The notes beneath the pieces are model-generated. The model was given only the letters and a program-made list of their open reading frames with translations. It made no database searches and was not told where the DNA came from. A stretch of 64,000 nt of DNA from assembly GCA_945875585.1 (NCBI GenBank), contig CAMCLK010000017.1:23296-87295 (forward strand), read 5' to 3'. The translations under genes were made by a program, and so were the position numbers. Position 1 is the stretch's first letter. Every line of letters starts with the position of its first letter. This document shows positions 50,797 to 61,261 of this stretch, piece by piece. This DNA comes from Candidatus Kuenenia stuttgartensis. GTDB taxonomy: Bacteria > Planctomycetota > Planctomycetia > Gemmatales > Gemmataceae.

Positions 50797-53700
50797 ATGT
50801 TTTCGCGCCATCTGCTAAGCGTATTTGTTCTTGCTTGTGGATTAGCCGCCGCAGGTGCTGAGGAAGGGAGGCTCCTTCGGTTCCCAACCATCCACAAAGA
50901 CCAGGTTGTCTTCACATACGCTGGCGACCTTTACACTGTTCCGGCCAAAGGTGGTTTGGCTCGCAGGTTGACAAGCAGTTCTGGTTTCGAGATGTTCCCC
51001 AAATTTTCGCCAGATGGAAAAACCATCGCCTTTACAGCGCAGTACGACGGCAACACCGAAATTTACCGCATGAACAGTCAAGGGGGCGAGCCAACGCGCC
51101 TAACCTGGACCCCAACCCTTGAACGGGACGATGTCTCGGATCGCATGGGCCCCAACAATATCACCATGGGGTGGACTCCCGATGGCAAGGAAATCTTGTT
51201 CCGCTCGCGCATGGAATCATTCAATGATTTCATCGGCCAGCTCTATACGGTTGATGCCAATGGTGGCCTGCCCCGTCAATTGCCTCTTCCCCGTGGTGGG
51301 TTTGGTAGCTATTCGCCTGATGGCAAGAAGCTAGTCTATAACCGAATCTTCCGCGAATTCCGCACGTGGAAGCGATACCGTGGCGGCATGTGCGACGACC
51401 TCTCCGTTTATGATTTTGCCACCAAAAAAACAGAAACGCTCTGCACCACGGTCGATCAGGAAATCGAGCCGATGTGGTATGGCAATAGCATTTATTTTAT
51501 TTCTGACCGCGAACCATCGAAGAGGATGAACCTTTATGTGATGGATGTGGCCACAAAGGAAGCCCGCAAGCTGACCAGCTTTCAGGACTTCGATATCAAG
51601 TTTCCATCTCTGGGCGATTCGGCGATTGTTTTTGAGCAGGGCGGATGGTTGTGGAAATGGGATATTGCCAATTCCAAACTTGATAAGATTCCTGTGCAAT
51701 TGGCTGAAGATTTCAGCGCGTCGCGTACGGCACTCACCAACATCGCGGCCAATCTTGCCTCGGCTTCCCCTTCGCCCGATGGCAAGCGCGTGGTGATTTC
51801 AGCGCGTGGTGAACTATTCAGTTTGCCGAGCGGTCCGGGAATTACCAGACGCCTGACTTTCTCGTCGGGTGCTCATGACCGAAGCCCCACGTGGTCTCCC
51901 GATGGCAAGCAAGTCGCCTATATATCTGATTCCACCGGCGAAGATGAAATATATGTGTTGTCTCCTGACGGAAAGTCTGCACCCACACAACTGACTGCAG
52001 GCGGTGGCGTTTACCTTTACGATATTTCTTGGTCACCCGATTCTAAAAAAATCCTCTGGAACGATCGCAAGTTTCGTGTCCGTGTCATGGATGTGGCTAG
52101 CAAAAAAATCACCGAGGTTGTTGCTGATTCCCGCTGGGAAATTCGTGATGCATCTTGGTCACCGGACAGCAAATGGGTTGCTTGGTCGGAGGAATCTGCA
52201 AACGACATGCGCAAGGTGCGCGTGCGCCAAATCGAGTCCGGCCAAACGACTGATGTTACCGACACCTGGCACAGTTCTTTCAATCCCGTCTTCAGCGGCG
52301 ATGGCAAATTCCTATTTTTTGTTTCCAACCGTGACCTGAATCCAACATATTCTGCAACTGAATGGAACCATTCCTACCGAGACATGGCACGTGTTTACGC
52401 TGTGGCACTTTCCAAAGAGACACCTTCGCCTTTTCGCGTGAAAACCGACGAACTTGAACCAGCCAAGGCATCGCAAGAAACAAGCAAAGACATGGGCGTC
52501 AAAATTGATGCTGAGGGACTTGCCCAAAGAACTTTTCAGCTTCCAGTCGCGCCGGGCAACTACGGCGGACTCCAATCTGTTGGCAGGTCCGTGTGGTATC
52601 AGAGAGCGTCAACGTGGGCAGTATTCGATCTTGAAACGCGCCAAGAATCGGTTATTGGACCCGTTGGCTCCCTTGAAATCACTCCGGATGGCAAGAAAGC
52701 CCTTGTGCTGGCTGCCGGTAAAAAGCTGTCGGTGATTGATTTACCTAAGGGAACCGTAACGCTTTCCGCATTAGCGGTTATTGACACATCGGCAGTTGAG
52801 GTGGAACTAGACCATGCTGCTGAGTGGAAGCAGATTTACCACGAATGCTGGCGCCAAATGCGCGACTTCTTCTACGACCCCAACATGCATGGCAACGATT
52901 GGGTATCCCTCCGCAAACGGTACGAAGTGCTTCTGCCGCATGTTCGGCATCGCGCAGACCTCACTTATGTGATTGGTGAACTGATCGGGGAACTCAACGC
53001 AGGGCATGCATACGTTGGCGGAGGCGAAATGCTTACGGCCCCGCGTATTGGCATGGGCCTACTAGGTGCGGCACTCGAGCGGGATGCTTCGGGGTATTAC
53101 AAAATCACCAAAATTCATGCGGGTTCTGCTTGGGATCCCAAATTAGCCTCTCCCTTGGCGGCCCCGGGGGGGAATGCCAAGGTTGGTGAGTTCTTGCTCG
53201 CCATCGATGGCAAACCTGTCAATGAGTTGAAGTCGCCCTATCAGGCACTTGTCAACAAAGTTGGAAAGCCCGTCGTGGTTCGGCTTGGAGCTAAACCGGA
53301 AATGGCCAACAGCCGCGATGTGGTGGTGGTGCCTATTGCATCAGATTCCAATCTGCTTTATCGCGATTGGGTTGATACCAATCGGAAGCGTGTGGATGAG
53401 GCGACCAAAGGTAAAGTTGCTTATATCCATGTGCCTGACATGCAGCAAAACGGCCTGAATGAATTCGTTCGGCAGTTTTACCCGCAGGTTGACAAGAAGG
53501 CCTTGGTCATTGACATGCGCGGTAATGGTGGAGGCAATGTATCACCCATGCTGATCGAGCGCTTGCGGCGTGAAGTTGCGATGATTGGCATTGCCCGCGG
53601 CGCACCTCCCCACACCGATCCCCAAGCCATGATCTGGGGGCCCATGACATGCCTGCTCAATGAATTTTCAGCATCAGACGGCGATATTTTCCCCTACCGA

Positions 53701-54012
53701 TTTCGGCAGTACAAACTTGGCAAATTGATTGGCAAGCGAAGCTGGGGTGGTGTGGTTGGTATACGGGGAACACTGCCTTTGCTTGATGGAGGCACGCTCA
53801 ACAAGCCGGAGTTCAGCCGTTACGATGTTGATGGCAAAACGTGGATCATGGAAGGCGTGGGTGTTGAACCCGATATTGTGGTTGAAAACGATCCTGCAAT
53901 GGAGTTTTCTGGCAAGGATCAACAACTGGAACGTGCTATCGAGCACATTCTGGAAGAACTCAAAACCAAGGAAAAGAAGATTCCATCGCCGCCGCCATTC
54001 CCCAAAAGGTAG
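50797..54012 (+). CDS. tricorn-like protease, S41 family, secreted
   Basis: About 1071 residues. A signal peptide (MFSRHLLSVFVLACGLAAAGA) is followed by WD40/PD40-like beta-propellers with repeated FSPDGKTIAFTAQYDGNTEI and WSPDGKQVAYISDSTGEDEI type blades. From residue about 680 come the tricorn C1 domain (RQMRDFFYDPNMHGNDW), a PDZ domain (residues about 760-840) and the S41 core: GHAYVGGGEM, AYIHVPDMQQNGLNEF, VIDMRGNGGG, NEFSASDGDIFPY near residue 960 and GVGVEPDIVVENDP near 1024. In tricorn the nucleophile is the Ser of the ASDGD-type segment. The protein is probably a peptide-degrading oligomer in the periplasm. ATG 50797 follows GGGGG. Confidence 0.93.
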   Translation: MFSRHLLSVFVLACGLAAAGAEEGRLLRFPTIHKDQVVFTYAGDLYTVPAKGGLARRLTSSSGFEMFPKFSPDGKTIAFTAQYDGNTEIYRMNSQGGEPTRLTWTPTLERDDVSDRMGPNNITMGWTPDGKEILFRSRMESFNDFIGQLYTVDANGGLPRQLPLPRGGFGSYSPDGKKLVYNRIFREFRTWKRYRGGMCDDLSVYDFATKKTETLCTTVDQEIEPMWYGNSIYFISDREPSKRMNLYVMDVATKEARKLTSFQDFDIKFPSLGDSAIVFEQGGWLWKWDIANSKLDKIPVQLAEDFSASRTALTNIAANLASASPSPDGKRVVISARGELFSLPSGPGITRRLTFSSGAHDRSPTWSPDGKQVAYISDSTGEDEIYVLSPDGKSAPTQLTAGGGVYLYDISWSPDSKKILWNDRKFRVRVMDVASKKITEVVADSRWEIRDASWSPDSKWVAWSEESANDMRKVRVRQIESGQTTDVTDTWHSSFNPVFSGDGKFLFFVSNRDLNPTYSATEWNHSYRDMARVYAVALSKETPSPFRVKTDELEPAKASQETSKDMGVKIDAEGLAQRTFQLPVAPGNYGGLQSVGRSVWYQRASTWAVFDLETRQESVIGPVGSLEITPDGKKALVLAAGKKLSVIDLPKGTVTLSALAVIDTSAVEVELDHAAEWKQIYHECWRQMRDFFYDPNMHGNDWVSLRKRYEVLLPHVRHRADLTYVIGELIGELNAGHAYVGGGEMLTAPRIGMGLLGAALERDASGYYKITKIHAGSAWDPKLASPLAAPGGNAKVGEFLLAIDGKPVNELKSPYQALVNKVGKPVVVRLGAKPEMANSRDVVVVPIASDSNLLYRDWVDTNRKRVDEATKGKVAYIHVPDMQQNGLNEFVRQFYPQVDKKALVIDMRGNGGGNVSPMLIERLRREVAMIGIARGAPPHTDPQAMIWGPMTCLLNEFSASDGDIFPYRFRQYKLGKLIGKRSWGGVVGIRGTLPLLDGGTLNKPEFSRYDVDGKTWIMEGVGVEPDIVVENDPAMEFSGKDQQLERAIEHILEELKTKEKKIPSPPPFPKR

Positions 54013-54032
54013 GCGGCGCGGGGGTCGAAGAA

Positions 54033-55406
54033 CTAATCTTCTGGCAGTGGATGGCCTTTGGTTTCAGGTAGGAATGCCACGGCAATCAGGCCTACCAAGA
54101 AAACCGCGCTCATCGCGCAGCAGGCGTTACGGAAAGCTTCAAGTTTGGCGGCAGGGTCAGAAGCACCTGCTGCCAGACTTGTCGCCAATAATCCCATAGT
54201 GAATGGGCCGCTGGCTGCAATAAATCGCCCCACATTGTAGCAGAAGCTCACCCCGGTGCTGCGAAGGCGCAATGGGAATAATTCGGGAAGATACATGGCG
54301 AAGCCGGCAAACAGGGCCAGTTGGAAGAAGCCCATGACGGCGCTCATCCACAGGTCGGCCATGCTGTTGAAGAATTTGAAATAGGCGAATGTCGCTGCAA
54401 ACGCCGCGATATATCCCAATGCGAACGCGCCTTTGCGGCCAATCTTTTGGGCCAGGGCAGCAAATGCCAGCATGCCAAAGAATGAACCGGTGTTTTGAAT
54501 GATCATGTTGATGCCAATCCAATACTGCTTTTGGCTGGCCACTTCGGCGTCTGGAAGGTTTTGGCTTTTCAGTGAAGCCCCAATGACGTCGCCTACCAAT
54601 TCCGGGCTGAAGAAGCCGATGCCCCATAGACCTACCACGCCGGATATGCACAGGAGCATGCCCAAAAGAGCGTGCCTACACCAGCGTGGGTGAGTGAACA
54701 GATCGGCATAAGACCCGAACTTCAACCCTGTGGTAGCAGATTCTTTGCGTGCCTTGAGCCAGTTTTCTGGTTCTTTAAGGCGGATTTGAATGAACACGCA
54801 CAGGAAGGCTGGTAGCGCCCCAATCAGAAACATGTACTTCCAAGCCTTGGCAGGATCGATAACTCCATTCTTGCCTAGTTCCGACATGAGGATACTGATC
54901 AGGCCAGCAGTAATGTTGCCCACGGCTGACAAGGCCTGCAAGAAGCCAAGAGCCATGGGGCGCGCATCCGATGGCAAGCTATCGGCCACCAGTGCCACGG
55001 CGAGGCCAAACACGCCACCAACTCCAAGACCTGTGACGAAACGGTAAAAGGCAAAGTCTATCCATCCAGTGGAAAATGCCGAAAGCCCTGTGCACACTGA
55101 ATAAAGCAATACTGTCAGCGTTAGGGTTCGGGCGCGACCAATGCGGTCTCCCAACGCGCCAAATATCAGGCCACCTGTGGCCCAACCAGCCACAAATATC
55201 GATGTGGCGTAACCACCATAAAGTTTTTGGTCCCAACCTTCGGGCAGCAAATCCTTCATGGCGCCTTGTCGGGCAATGAGGAACAGTTGCTGGTCCAGAC
55301 AGTCAAACATCCAAGCCATGGCGGCCATGGCAAAGACAAACCACTGATACCCGTTCAGCCCTGCCAATCCTTTGGCAACAGGATTTTGGGTTGTTTCATG
55401 CTGCAT
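54033..55406 (-). CDS. MFS metabolite:proton symporter (AAHS/MHS-like)
   Basis: About 457 residues. Hydrophobic helices occur throughout, with the characteristic MFS motif GALGDRIGRARTLTLTVLLY between TM2 and TM3 and RFVTGLGVGGVFGLAVALVADSLP in TM4, a signature of the sugar/aromatic acid symporter group. The insert VGDVIGASLKSQNLPDAEVA lies in the mid loop. Substrate unknown (aromatic acids are the closest typical group). ATG 55406 has no strong ribosome-binding site; the longer frame to 55655 is antisense to proC. Confidence 0.9.
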   Translation of the reverse strand: MQHETTQNPVAKGLAGLNGYQWFVFAMAAMAWMFDCLDQQLFLIARQGAMKDLLPEGWDQKLYGGYATSIFVAGWATGGLIFGALGDRIGRARTLTLTVLLYSVCTGLSAFSTGWIDFAFYRFVTGLGVGGVFGLAVALVADSLPSDARPMALGFLQALSAVGNITAGLISILMSELGKNGVIDPAKAWKYMFLIGALPAFLCVFIQIRLKEPENWLKARKESATTGLKFGSYADLFTHPRWCRHALLGMLLCISGVVGLWGIGFFSPELVGDVIGASLKSQNLPDAEVASQKQYWIGINMIIQNTGSFFGMLAFAALAQKIGRKGAFALGYIAAFAATFAYFKFFNSMADLWMSAVMGFFQLALFAGFAMYLPELFPLRLRSTGVSFCYNVGRFIAASGPFTMGLLATSLAAGASDPAAKLEAFRNACCAMSAVFLVGLIAVAFLPETKGHPLPED

Positions 55407-55500
55407 GGTGGTGGCCCGTCGCTGGTGGTGGGGTATGATCCTCCTTTCATATGGCGAGTCGGATCGAAACGCCAGCGTTTTACCAAGCAGGAGAAATCTG

Positions 55501-56304
55501 GTGGCACAGTTTGGCACAATTGGTTTGGTGGGTGCAGGCAAAATGGCCACAGCACTAGCTCTTGCCTGGAAGGAACGGGGTTTGGCCGGAAAGCTGATTG
55601 CTAGCGATCCGTATCCCTCAGCACGAGAAATCTTTGCCCGCGCCACCGGGGCCACTGTTACCGATGAAAACGCCGGTGTGCTTCAACTGGCTGATGTGGT
55701 GATTTTGGCCATCAAGCCCCAGAAGCTCGATGAAGTGCTGGCCCCCCTCCGGGACGGGGTGGCTACTCCTAAATTGGTGATCTCCATTTTGGCAGGGATT
55801 TCCACGGCTCGGCTGGAAAAGGCATTGGGTCATGGCAGGGTGGTGCGCGTAATGCCCAACACACCGTGCTTGGTAGGTGAAAGCGCAACAGGTTTTTGCC
55901 TAGGATCAGTAGCGACCCAAGCTGATGCGGATGCCACACGCACTCTTTTTGGTGCCGTTGGACGTGTCTTTGAACTGCCAGAGGGGCAGTTGGATGCTGT
56001 GACAGGGTTATCTGGAAGCGGTCCGGCATATGTGTTCCAGATAATAGAAGCGATGGCTGATGGTGGTGTGCTGGCCGGCTTACCCCGCGACATTGCCCAG
56101 TCCCTTGCGGCGCAAACGGTTCTTGGGGCCGCAAAAATGGTGCTAGAAACTGGCCGTCATCCGGGCCAGTTGAAGGACGATGTTGCCAGTCCAGGTGGCA
56201 CCACCATTGCAGGTTTACTGGCCATGGAGCAGGGCGGCGTCAGAGCAGCACTGATGAACGCTGTCATGGCAGCGGCACGTCGATCCAAGGAATTGGGTGG
56301 CTGA
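55501..56304 (+). CDS. proC: pyrroline-5-carboxylate reductase
   Basis: About 267 residues. N-terminal NAD(P)-binding motif [44 protein letters not shown] near residue 115 and the C-terminal signature [15 protein letters not shown]. It reduces 1-pyrroline-5-carboxylate to proline, the final step of proline synthesis, in the cytoplasm. The start is GTG 55501 with AGGAG seven bases upstream; the upstream part of the frame (from 55372) shows no family resemblance. First gene of a co-directional run that includes guaA and dapF. Confidence 0.97.
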   Translation: MAQFGTIGLVGAGKMATALALAWKERGLAGKLIASDPYPSAREIFARATGATVTDENAGVLQLADVVILAIKPQKLDEVLAPLRDGVATPKLVISILAGISTARLEKALGHGRVVRVMPNTPCLVGESATGFCLGSVATQADADATRTLFGAVGRVFELPEGQLDAVTGLSGSGPAYVFQIIEAMADGGVLAGLPRDIAQSLAAQTVLGAAKMVLETGRHPGQLKDDVASPGGTTIAGLLAMEQGGVRAALMNAVMAAARRSKELGG

Positions 56305-56372
56305 CGGATCAGTTGCCTCTTGCCGTAGCTCACTTTTCGATACAATGTTCTTTTGACCTCGGGACGGACCGC

Positions 56373-57935
56373 ATGACAATGACCGCGCCAGCCACGCAGG
56401 ATCTTGTTCTCGTCGTTGACTTGGGCTCGCAATATGCCCAACTCATTGCACGGCGAATACGCGAACGCAAAGTTTACTGCCGGTTGATCCGCCACGATCT
56501 TCCCCTTTCCAGAATTCGCGAGTTGAATCCGAAGGGGATTATCCTCAGCGGTGGCCCGTCGAGTGTTTACGATAAAGGTTCTCCCGCGATCGATCCCGGT
56601 TTGTTTCAACTGGGAATTCCCGTTTTAGGTATCTGCTATGGCATGCAAGCTGCTTGCTATTCGCTTGGTGCCGAAGTAAAATGCGCCGATCATCGTGAAT
56701 TCGGCCGCACCGCGCTGGAATGCATTGGTACCAACGATCCGTTGTTTAAGGGAGTTCCACCCCAATCGATCGTTTGGATGAGCCATGGCGATCAGGTCAT
56801 GCCGGGCGCGAATGTCTGGTTGCCGTTGGCCCAAAGTGCCACATGCCCGCTGGCAGCCGCACGCCATGCCTCCCTTCCCATTTGGGGATTGCAGTTTCAC
56901 CCGGAAGTGGCCCACACCGAACACGGCGCGCAAATACTGGAAAATTTCCTGTACGGAATCTGCCATTGCTCTGGCGGATGGACCATGAGCGACTATCTGG
57001 AAACAGCAGTATCTGTTATTCAGGAGCGCGTGAAGGGCAAAACGGTTATTTGCGGCTTGTCCGGCGGGGTAGATTCCTCGGTTTGCGCGGCACTTTTGGC
57101 GCGCGCTGTTGGTAAACAGGCCATTTGCATCTTTGTTGACAACGGTTTGCTGCGTGAGGGAGAGGTTGAATCTGTGCGCGCGGCATTCGAGAACCACTTT
57201 GGTGGTCAGTTGCGCGTGATCGATGCGGCAGAGCGGTTTCTCTCGGCACTCAAGGGCGTTTCTGAACCCCAACAAAAGCGACGCATCATCGGTCATGTCT
57301 TCATTGATGTTTTTGCTGACGAGGCATCCCGCGAAACTGGGGCCCACTTTTTGGCTCAGGGCACCCTTTATCCTGATGTGATTGAATCGGGCGGCGCGGC
57401 AGATGGCCCTGCCGTTGTCATCAAGTCGCACCATAATGTTGGTGGTTTGCCCGACAAGCTTGGCTTTGAATTGGTTGAACCGCTCAGGGACCTTTTCAAA
57501 GATGAAGTCAGGCGATTGGGTATCGAGTTGGGCTTGCCCGACCAGATGGTCTGGCGACACCCATTTCCCGGCCCGGGTCTTGCGGTTCGTTGTCTGGGAG
57601 AAGTCACTGCCGAACGCCTTATTGTTTTGCGGCGCGCAGATGCGATTTTCCTCGAAGAGTTGCGGCAGGCAGGATGGTACGGCAAAACGTCGCAGGCGTT
57701 CGCAGTTTTGCTTCCTGTCCGCTCGGTGGGTGTGATGGGAGACGGCCGTACTTACGACGAAACTATCGCCATTCGCGCTGTGGACACAGACGATTTCATG
57801 ACAGCGGCACCGAGTCCGTTGCCTCATGAACTATTGGCGCGTGTTTCCACCCGTATTGTGAACGAAGTGCGCGGCGTGAACCGCGTGGTGTACGACATTT
57901 CCAGCAAGCCTCCCGCCACAATTGAGTGGGAATAG
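56373..57935 (+). CDS. guaA: GMP synthase (glutamine-hydrolysing)
   Basis: About 520 residues, the usual length. The glutamine amidotransferase domain has the nucleophile Cys in [14 protein letters not shown] and the catalytic His-Glu in [14 protein letters not shown]. The ATP pyrophosphatase domain has the PP-loop [15 protein letters not shown], and the C-terminal dimerisation part has [20 protein letters not shown]. It amidates XMP to GMP. ATG 56373 is chosen; the longer frame to 56313 has no support. A 68-base gap separates it from proC. Confidence 0.98.
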   Translation: MTMTAPATQDLVLVVDLGSQYAQLIARRIRERKVYCRLIRHDLPLSRIRELNPKGIILSGGPSSVYDKGSPAIDPGLFQLGIPVLGICYGMQAACYSLGAEVKCADHREFGRTALECIGTNDPLFKGVPPQSIVWMSHGDQVMPGANVWLPLAQSATCPLAAARHASLPIWGLQFHPEVAHTEHGAQILENFLYGICHCSGGWTMSDYLETAVSVIQERVKGKTVICGLSGGVDSSVCAALLARAVGKQAICIFVDNGLLREGEVESVRAAFENHFGGQLRVIDAAERFLSALKGVSEPQQKRRIIGHVFIDVFADEASRETGAHFLAQGTLYPDVIESGGAADGPAVVIKSHHNVGGLPDKLGFELVEPLRDLFKDEVRRLGIELGLPDQMVWRHPFPGPGLAVRCLGEVTAERLIVLRRADAIFLEELRQAGWYGKTSQAFAVLLPVRSVGVMGDGRTYDETIAIRAVDTDDFMTAAPSPLPHELLARVSTRIVNEVRGVNRVVYDISSKPPATIEWE

Positions 57936-57954
57936 GCCCCCAAGGGTGCTCCAA

Positions 57955-58791
57955 ATGCGCTTTATCAAGATGCATGGCATCGGCAACGATTACGTTTATG
58001 TCGATTGCGTGAACCAACCCATGCCCGCAGACCCAGCGGCTTTGGCCCGAGTTGTTTCCGACCGGCATTTTGGTGTGGGGGGCGATGGCCTGATTCTTGT
58101 CTGCCCTTCAGACAAAGCCGACGCGCGCATGCGCATGTTCAATGCCGATGGTAGTGAGTCTGAAATGTGCGGTAACGGCGTCCGGTGTGTGGCCAAGATG
58201 GTGTACGACCATGGCATTGCTCGCAAACCCAGGCTGGCTATCGAAACGGGACGGGGCGTTCTGCAACTGGATCTGCACCTAAAGAACGGCTTAGTCGATA
58301 GTGTCACCGTCGACATGGGAGAGCCAATTCTTGAAGCATCTGCCATTCCCACCACCTTGACGGGTACCCCGCCGGTTGAGGTTGAACTGGAGTCGCCACT
58401 GGGAATTTTGAAGGTTACTTGCGTTTCCATGGGGAATCCGCATGCCGTTATTTTTGTGGATGCCATCACCGATGCCTTGGTGCACCAGGCAGGGCCAGTG
58501 CTTGAGCGGCATCCGGCATTTCCAAGGCGTGCCAACATAGAATTCGTTAAGGTGCTCTCCTGTGAACGCTTTGAAATGCGTGTATGGGAACGCGGATCAG
58601 GAGAAACTTTGGCGTGCGGCACGGGAGCTTGTGCCGTGGCCGTGGCAGGGATTCTGACCGGCCGCCTTGATCGTCGGTGTGAGGGCAAGCTGCTGGGAGG
58701 CAGCCTGCAATTGGAGTGGTCTCAGGCGACCAATCATGTTCTGATGACGGGACCGGCTGCCGAAGTTTTTGTGGGAGAGTGGCCGGGCTGA
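57955..58791 (+). CDS. dapF: diaminopimelate epimerase
   Basis: About 278 residues. The start is [17 protein letters not shown]. Catalytic cysteines lie in [13 protein letters not shown] near residue 73 and in [14 protein letters not shown] near residue 218. It interconverts LL- and meso-diaminopimelate for lysine and for peptidoglycan. Its presence fits the modern view that planctomycetes have a peptidoglycan-type wall. ATG 57955 has AAGGGTG nine bases upstream, 19 bases after the guaA stop. Confidence 0.97.
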   Translation: MRFIKMHGIGNDYVYVDCVNQPMPADPAALARVVSDRHFGVGGDGLILVCPSDKADARMRMFNADGSESEMCGNGVRCVAKMVYDHGIARKPRLAIETGRGVLQLDLHLKNGLVDSVTVDMGEPILEASAIPTTLTGTPPVEVELESPLGILKVTCVSMGNPHAVIFVDAITDALVHQAGPVLERHPAFPRRANIEFVKVLSCERFEMRVWERGSGETLACGTGACAVAVAGILTGRLDRRCEGKLLGGSLQLEWSQATNHVLMTGPAAEVFVGEWPG

Positions 58792-58810
58792 CATTACCGG
58801 AAGTATCCGC

Positions 58811-59506
58811 ATGAAAATCCGGCACCCATGGCTTGTATCGTGCGCTGCTTGGTTTATCGCTTTGATTATTCGCACGTGGATGCGAACAATCCGTTTTTGG
58901 TATGTCCCCCAAAGCCTCGATTTTGAGCCCGATAAGCTGCCAGCCGGCACCCGCCTGCTCTACGCGTTCTGGCACGAGCACATCCTTGTGCCTGCCAGTC
59001 GCTATGCCCGACCCGATATCTGGGTCTTGATCAGCAAGCATGCGGACGGACAAATGATTGCCTCGGCATGTCGGCAACTTGGTTTTCAGACAGTTGCCGG
59101 CTCCAGCACCCGTGGAGGTGCCGAGGCTGTGCGCGAAATGGTGTCTTTGGGAAAAGTAGGCCACTTGGCCATTACTCCAGATGGCCCACGCGGACCGCGA
59201 CGTGAAATGCAGCCCGGCGTGGCTTTTTTGGCGTCACGCACTCAAATGCCGGTCATTCCATTCGGTGTGGCTTGTTCGTGTGCCCATCGGTTTGGTTCGT
59301 GGGACCACTTCATGCTGCCTTGGCCGTTCAGTCGCGTGGTGCTGGTCACGCGTGAGGCCGTGCAAGTTCCAGAAAATCTGGATCGTGATGGCCTTGAGGC
59401 TTGGCGGAAACTTCTGGAAACGGAACTCAATGAAGCGAACCGCATGGCCGAGGAGATTCTGGCGGGTAAGATACCTGCGGAGATCAGCGATCGCCGTGCT
59501 GCCTGA
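58811..59506 (+). CDS. DUF374 lysophospholipid acyltransferase-like protein
   Basis: About 231 residues. An N-terminal TM helix (WLVSCAAWFIALIIRTW) precedes the acyltransferase core: LLYAFWHEHILVPASRYA, SKHADGQMIASACRQLGF, VAGSSTRGGAEAVREMV, LAITPDGPRGPRREMQPGVA and FLASRTQMPVIPFGVA. These match DUF374, a group related to LpxL/PlsC acyltransferases and probably acting on lipid A-type or phospholipid acceptors. GGAAG lies before ATG 58811, 19 bases after dapF. Confidence 0.92.
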   Translation: MKIRHPWLVSCAAWFIALIIRTWMRTIRFWYVPQSLDFEPDKLPAGTRLLYAFWHEHILVPASRYARPDIWVLISKHADGQMIASACRQLGFQTVAGSSTRGGAEAVREMVSLGKVGHLAITPDGPRGPRREMQPGVAFLASRTQMPVIPFGVACSCAHRFGSWDHFMLPWPFSRVVLVTREAVQVPENLDRDGLEAWRKLLETELNEANRMAEEILAGKIPAEISDRRAA

Positions 59507-59554
59507 ATCCATTTAAGCGGCGCTGCATCTCTCCTTAGGTGGAGCAGAATCAGC

Positions 59555-60085
59555 GTGACCGATCGTCTACCCCAAAGCGATGTGGTACCACCCGCTGTTT
59601 GGGCGCGGCGCATAGCTCCCCGCTTGCACTGGCCCGAGCGTTTCGCCTGCCTTATCGGGGCAGGCCTACTTGCTTCTGTGCTTGCCGTGGCCACCATTTT
59701 GAATCCCTACCTGAATGATGCCGGAGAGGCATTGCCACCCGGTGAACACCGAACCATGGGCACCCACCAGCAAATGGGCTTGCCCTCGTGCCACTTTTTG
59801 GTGATGAGCGGCCTTCCATGCCCGTCGTGCGGCATGACCACGAGCTTTGCCTTGCTGATGCATGGCGATCCAATCGGGTCATGGCGTGTCAATGGGGTGG
59901 GCACTTTTATGGCGCTGTACTGCCTGCTGTCGATTCCGCTGGCCCTTTTCGGGGCGATTGCAGGACGGCTTCCGGTGGTGCATTCGCTCGAGTGGTGGGC
60001 TCTAGCCTCTATTGGCGGATTCCTGCCCCTCTTGCTGGTCCGGTGGCTTTGGGTTGTTTCCCAATCGCTGCTGGGCGCCGGATGA
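59555..60085 (+). CDS. DUF2752 membrane protein
   Basis: About 176 residues. Three TM helices: residues about 30-50 (ACLIGAGLLASVLAVATI), 112-135 and 148-170. The diagnostic motif CPSCGMTTSFALLMHGDP lies near residue 90, the CPxCGxT pattern of DUF2752. Start codon GTG 59555; GGAG is 11 bases upstream. Function unknown; membrane location. It precedes the lipoprotein gene by 21 bases. Confidence 0.9.
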   Translation: MTDRLPQSDVVPPAVWARRIAPRLHWPERFACLIGAGLLASVLAVATILNPYLNDAGEALPPGEHRTMGTHQQMGLPSCHFLVMSGLPCPSCGMTTSFALLMHGDPIGSWRVNGVGTFMALYCLLSIPLALFGAIAGRLPVVHSLEWWALASIGGFLPLLLVRWLWVVSQSLLGAG

Positions 60086-60106
60086 TCGGGCAGGGAGGAT
60101 CGTGCC

Positions 60107-60802
60107 ATGGCGGGTGGAATTCGGTGGCATAACGTAGTGGCGTGGACCTTGGTGGCAATGGCCACATCGAGTGGCACGGGCTGTAACATGCTTTCCGTGC
60201 CCTATTTCCTGTTCTGCATGGATGATCCCAAGCAGCAGGCTGAAATTCAGAAAATTGCCTCGCCTAACAAGAAGGAAGAGCGCAAGGTGGTGGTTCTGAC
60301 CTACCATCGCCTTGACCTACGCCCGGAGTTTGTGAACTCCGACCGCGAACTCACGCACTTTGTTGAAAAACACATCAAACAACTAGCAGAAGTCAACAAG
60401 GAAAAAATCGCGGTCGTGCTGCCGCGCAAGGTGGAAGAGTACAAAAACAACCACCCCGATTGGCACGAAGGTGAACTGGCGGAAGTAGGCCGCCATTTCA
60501 ATGCTGACTGGGTTGTGTACCTCGAAATCAACAGTATGAGTCTTTACGAGCCAGGTTCGGGTGGCACGCTGTACCGTGGTAAGGCCGACATGACCATTTC
60601 TTTGGTCGATGTGAAGAATCCTGATGATTCCCGCCCACCTCAAGCTTTCACGTGCAGCTACCCTCGCGAATCCCGCATACAGATGACGCCTACCGACAAG
60701 AGTCCGTCTGAGTTCCGCCAAATGTTCCTCGAATATGTTGGCAGACGTGTTTCCTGGAAGTTTACGGCTCACCCGACCCGTGACGACTTCTATGCTGATT
60801 GA
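60107..60802 (+). CDS. planctomycete-type lipoprotein of unknown function
   Basis: About 231 residues. The signal peptide region ends in a weak lipobox (T-G-C at SSGTGCNMLSVPYFLF). The mature part has KVVVLTYHRLDLRPEFVNSD, EKIAVVLPRKVEEYKNNHPD, FNADWVVYLEINSMSLYEPG and LYRGKADMTISLVDV, giving an alpha/beta pattern. I believe this is a recurrent planctomycete protein but recognise no function. GGGAGG lies about ten bases before ATG 60107. Confidence 0.75.
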   Translation: MAGGIRWHNVVAWTLVAMATSSGTGCNMLSVPYFLFCMDDPKQQAEIQKIASPNKKEERKVVVLTYHRLDLRPEFVNSDRELTHFVEKHIKQLAEVNKEKIAVVLPRKVEEYKNNHPDWHEGELAEVGRHFNADWVVYLEINSMSLYEPGSGGTLYRGKADMTISLVDVKNPDDSRPPQAFTCSYPRESRIQMTPTDKSPSEFRQMFLEYVGRRVSWKFTAHPTRDDFYAD

Positions 60803-60837
60803 GTGGCTGTCGCCACGAATGAAAAGGAGTTTTTGTT

Positions 60838-61065
60838 ATGTCTGATCCAGTTATTGTGCGTTGCCGAGACAACGGTCCTTTCGTCCTTCCAGCTTCCGTG
60901 CAGGTGGTGGACGCTGATGGCAAGCCATTTGCCATTGCCGCTGGCAAGGAAGTGATTGCCCTGTGCCGCTGTGGTGCCAGCAAGAACAAGCCGTTCTGTG
61001 ACGGTGCCCACAAGGGCATGGGCTTTGCGGCATGCGAGAAAGCCCCAGCTCCCGCTGCTTCTTAA
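60838..61065 (+). CDS. CDGSH iron-sulfur domain protein
   Basis: About 75 residues. The motif CRCGASKNKPFCDGAH near residues 43-58 provides three Cys and one His ligands for a labile [2Fe-2S] cluster (C-x-C-x9-C-x3-H). It is the minimal single-CDGSH form, probably a soluble redox or iron-sensing protein. AAGGAG is 10 bases before ATG 60838. Confidence 0.95.
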   Translation: MSDPVIVRCRDNGPFVLPASVQVVDADGKPFAIAAGKEVIALCRCGASKNKPFCDGAHKGMGFAACEKAPAPAAS

Positions 61066-61261
61066 GCAAATCATTTTCCAACCATCCTTGCCCTCGCTTG
61101 GAAAACAGCGGGGCAGGGAGACAAAAGTGTTTCCGCTGCAATTGGCATTGGTTGGGTTGTCGCCAGTTCGGCTAGCCCGGATCGATTCCGTATCCTATAG
61201 TTTTGTTGCGGGCGTGCGCTGTAGCCCCCGCTCGTCAACTTAACTACGACAGGAGTGAGTC

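Noticed and set aside
56625..57827. A 400-codon open frame antisense to guaA
   Set aside because: It is the mirror of guaA codons, has no family motif, no ribosome-binding site and lies wholly within a certain gene.
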